Part shown: piece by piece, positions 33,715 through 35,479 of the stretch
How the letters are laid out: the number at the start of each line of letters is the position of its first letter
Numbering within the stretch: the stretch's first letter is position 1
Source: a bacterium
GTDB lineage: Bacteria > Patescibacteriota > Minisyncoccia > Phycocordibacterales > Phycocordibacteraceae
Direction of reading: 5' to 3'
Length of the DNA stretch: 35,479 nucleotides
NCBI GenBank assembly: GCA_021784815.1
Contig: JAJYHK010000013.1
Coordinates: 1-35,479, forward strand
The notes under the pieces: generated by a model
What the model was told of the DNA's origin: nothing
Databases searched by the model: none
Seen by the model: only the letters and a program-made list of their open reading frames with translations
Position numbers and translations under genes: made by a program

Positions 33715-34062
33715 TTACTGCTCATTACCCCGCTCTACGTCTGCTTCTGCAAGCGCCACACGGAAGTTCGCGATTTCCGTCGCAACGGCATTCCCCGCGA
33801 TCTGCTCATGGCCCGGCACCTCCAGGTCAAGAAAGGCTTTCATCCGTTCGCTATCTCCCGCTTCCGCAAGCGTCGCGAATTCCTCCTGTTTTGCTTGCGG
33901 CATTTTCTCAAGCACCGCAACTGTCGCAGCCTTAAGCGCGACCTCGCCGAACTGTTCAACGATCTGCTCCCGCTGTACTTGGGAAAGGTTACTAATACCG
34001 AGCTGTGCAGCAAGTTCACGCATGTCAGCTTCATTGCTTTGCGGTGTTTGTTGTTCGTCCAT
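33715..34062 (-). CDS. Small acidic helical protein, unknown function
   Basis: A 115-residue soluble, acidic, Ala/Glu/Gln-rich protein, predicted all helical. Motifs that stand out are MRELAAQLGISNLSQVQREQ and KMPQAKQEEFATLAEAGDSE. It resembles small conserved Parcubacteria proteins, but I cannot name the family with confidence. The start at 34062 (MDEQQTPQ) is favoured over the ATG at 34092 because the extended -10 TGGTAGCAT lies between the two. It sits between the large edge gene (27 nt upstream end) and FKBP. Confidence 0.7.
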   Translation of the reverse strand: MDEQQTPQSNEADMRELAAQLGISNLSQVQREQIVEQFGEVALKAATVAVLEKMPQAKQEEFATLAEAGDSERMKAFLDLEVPGHEQIAGNAVATEIANFRVALAEADVERGNEQ

Positions 34063-34069
34063 ACGGCGT

Positions 34070-34078
34070 ATGCTACCA
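34070..34078 (-). promoter_or_regulatory. Extended -10 of the small acidic protein gene
   Basis: TGGTAGCAT; predicted 1-nt leader before the ATG at 34062. Confidence 0.55.
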
Positions 34079-34088
34079 CGTACGTGCA

Positions 34089-35479
34089 TCATGGTGCAGG
34101 ACGGAGCAGGTTCTCCGGCACAATCACCTTCCCGATTTGATCGGGCTGAATCTGATTCGACAAGATAATAGCGACTTGACCGTCAATATGCGTACTTGAT
34201 ACTGGCTGGATATACGGCTGACCATTCATTAGACCATCGCCCTGCTCCCAGACTGTCTTGCCCGGGTTCTTGTACAGAAAATCAATCACTGCTTGCGCTC
34301 GCTGCTGCGTCGTTCCACCGTAGACAGCATACGCGTGCTCCGGAGTGAGATACACCTTCGCGCTCGCAATATCTACGCGCCCCCCACTCTGGTCCATCAG
34401 ACTCTCAACACCGCCGTGCGGCGCCGGAACGGGCTCGCCCACGCGAGTGAACACTGGGGCCCTTAGCTGTTCAGTACCCACGAGCGTTTCGTGCGCATGC
34501 GGAGCCTCCCCGAGTATCTCACCGTGCGGGCCGATGATAAAGGGACCGCGGGCGCCCGGATGTTGCAACACGTATTCGTTCAGTCGGTCAGCCGTGAGCT
34601 CGTGGACGGCGGCTCCGTGCTCGACAATCGGCATATTGACGCCGCGGCGCGCATTATCGAGCGACTGTTGGTTCAAAGATTCGGTGGTTTCTTTTTCTCC
34701 TGCCTCCGGAGTTACCACATGCCGTGCGTCAACTTCCACATGCCTGGATGGCGGAATATGACTTGCCACAGGCGGCGTGGAGTATGGAAGCGGCTGCTCG
34801 GCGCCCGTTCGCGATAGGGTGTGCATGGCTACATCCCCGTTTCCATCGATGCCAAACCGCGCGCCTTTTGGAATAACCATACTTCCGTTCGCACTCACCA
34901 TGTGGTGCTCAAGCGCAAGTTTATGCAATTCGGCAGTGAATACGTTCGATCCCTTCGCCGCCGCTTCGGCGAGGCGAGCAATATCGCTATGCGGCGGGAA
35001 GCTTGTATCGACGCCCATCTCATGTAGTCGATCAAAAAGACCGTGCACTCCCGCCTCCCAACCTAGGCCATTAGGTATCTCGACACTCACGCTAGTTATA
35101 TCCGAGGATCCTAACGCATCAATGTTATGGTAGTGGTCTGCGGTTCCCGCTAAACCCGAGGAAGACTCAACCGCACTATGGTCAACGCCAACCGGCGTAA
35201 ATACATGCCATCCGGTAGGATGTGAGCCCCTTGGCACAGGCTCCCCAGGAAGGAGGTTTGGTGTTTGCTGCGAGGGTTGTAGTATCTGATTGATATTTTT
35301 CGGGTGGAGCTCGCTTGACAAAGATCCGGGTACTTGATCCGCCCCAGGTATATGTTGCATAGCATGCGCCGACCCCACCACGCGCATCTGCAGATCGGCC
35401 ACGTCATGCTTGAGGGTTGCGAGACTGTGTTCTAATCCTTGGATGAAATGCGCATCTGCGAGCGCATAGGCGCTGCCGA
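34089..35479 (-). CDS. Large hypothetical protein, cut by the window edge
   Basis: Only the C-terminal ~462 residues are visible. A GTG at 35402 could be read as a start, but the frame stays open with protein-like sequence (AHFIQGLEHSLATLKHDVAD) to the edge, so the true start lies outside. The visible part is soluble, rich in His, Pro, Gly and Ser, with no membrane segments, and long stretches look disordered. The last ~130 residues appear more ordered (IASAKVYLTPEHAYAVYGGT, QAVIDFLYKNPGKTVWEQGD, GKVIVPENLL). I do not recognise the family. Confidence 0.7.
   Translation of the reverse strand, partial: GSAYALADAHFIQGLEHSLATLKHDVADLQMRVVGSAHAMQHIPGADQVPGSLSSELHPKNINQILQPSQQTPNLLPGEPVPRGSHPTGWHVFTPVGVDHSAVESSSGLAGTADHYHNIDALGSSDITSVSVEIPNGLGWEAGVHGLFDRLHEMGVDTSFPPHSDIARLAEAAAKGSNVFTAELHKLALEHHMVSANGSMVIPKGARFGIDGNGDVAMHTLSRTGAEQPLPYSTPPVASHIPPSRHVEVDARHVVTPEAGEKETTESLNQQSLDNARRGVNMPIVEHGAAVHELTADRLNEYVLQHPGARGPFIIGPHGEILGEAPHAHETLVGTEQLRAPVFTRVGEPVPAPHGGVESLMDQSGGRVDIASAKVYLTPEHAYAVYGGTTQQRAQAVIDFLYKNPGKTVWEQGDGLMNGQPYIQPVSSTHIDGQVAIILSNQIQPDQIGKVIVPENLLRPAP

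Overview
The window looks like a piece of a Candidate Phyla Radiation (Patescibacteria) genome, most likely Parcubacteria. The grounds are established family knowledge plus what is visible: shrunken housekeeping proteins (ATP synthase delta of about 125 aa, epsilon of 81 aa, a UvrC without its C-terminal HhH region), a stand-alone SWIB protein, a sigma-region-4/HARE-HTH regulator, a CofE-like protein with no F420 genes nearby, and many small proteins without clear homologues. I could not run searches, so the placement is an inference.

Layout. 1-6.8 kb (minus strand): sigma4/HARE-HTH regulator, leuS with a Nudix domain inside the editing domain, a Cys-loop membrane protein, ychF, a flavodoxin-fold oxidoreductase and a small conserved-looking protein. 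6.8-8.7 kb: divergent SET-domain protein and CofE-like protein, then a secreted 3D-domain protein whose promoter lies in a 22-bp perfect palindrome. 8.8-15.0 kb: a complete F1Fo ATP synthase operon in the order a-c-b-delta-alpha-gamma-beta-epsilon. 15.1-17.3 kb: a mostly plus-strand patch with SWIB, two poorly known genes with strong Shine-Dalgarno sites, and tRNA-Ala(UGC). 17.3-20.2 kb: methyltransferase, ddl, uvrC. 20.3-23.1 kb: FIST sensor, histidine kinase and double-receiver regulator. 23.3-27.6 kb: uvrA and a multi-TM histidine kinase. 27.8-30.9 kb: a PEP-CTERM protein, uvrB and a small divergent gene. 30.9-35.5 kb: tgt, a lipoprotein, FKBP, a small protein and a large gene cut by the window edge.

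Working together: uvrA, uvrB and uvrC lie within 11.5 kb and would form the whole excision nuclease. Two histidine kinases share an identical 15-residue H-box and may feed the same double-receiver protein, with the FIST protein as a ligand sensor for one of them.

The most striking genome-wide signal is in the start sites. At least fourteen genes carry a TAnnnT -10 hexamer, usually extended (TGnTAnnnT), placed so that transcription would begin 0-4 nt before the start codon, with no Shine-Dalgarno sequence. A second small class (15542, 16320, 27792, 33057) has leaders of about 25-55 nt or unmapped and a textbook Shine-Dalgarno, and encodes secreted or unknown accessory proteins. The start-site rule was used to choose many of the starts given here.
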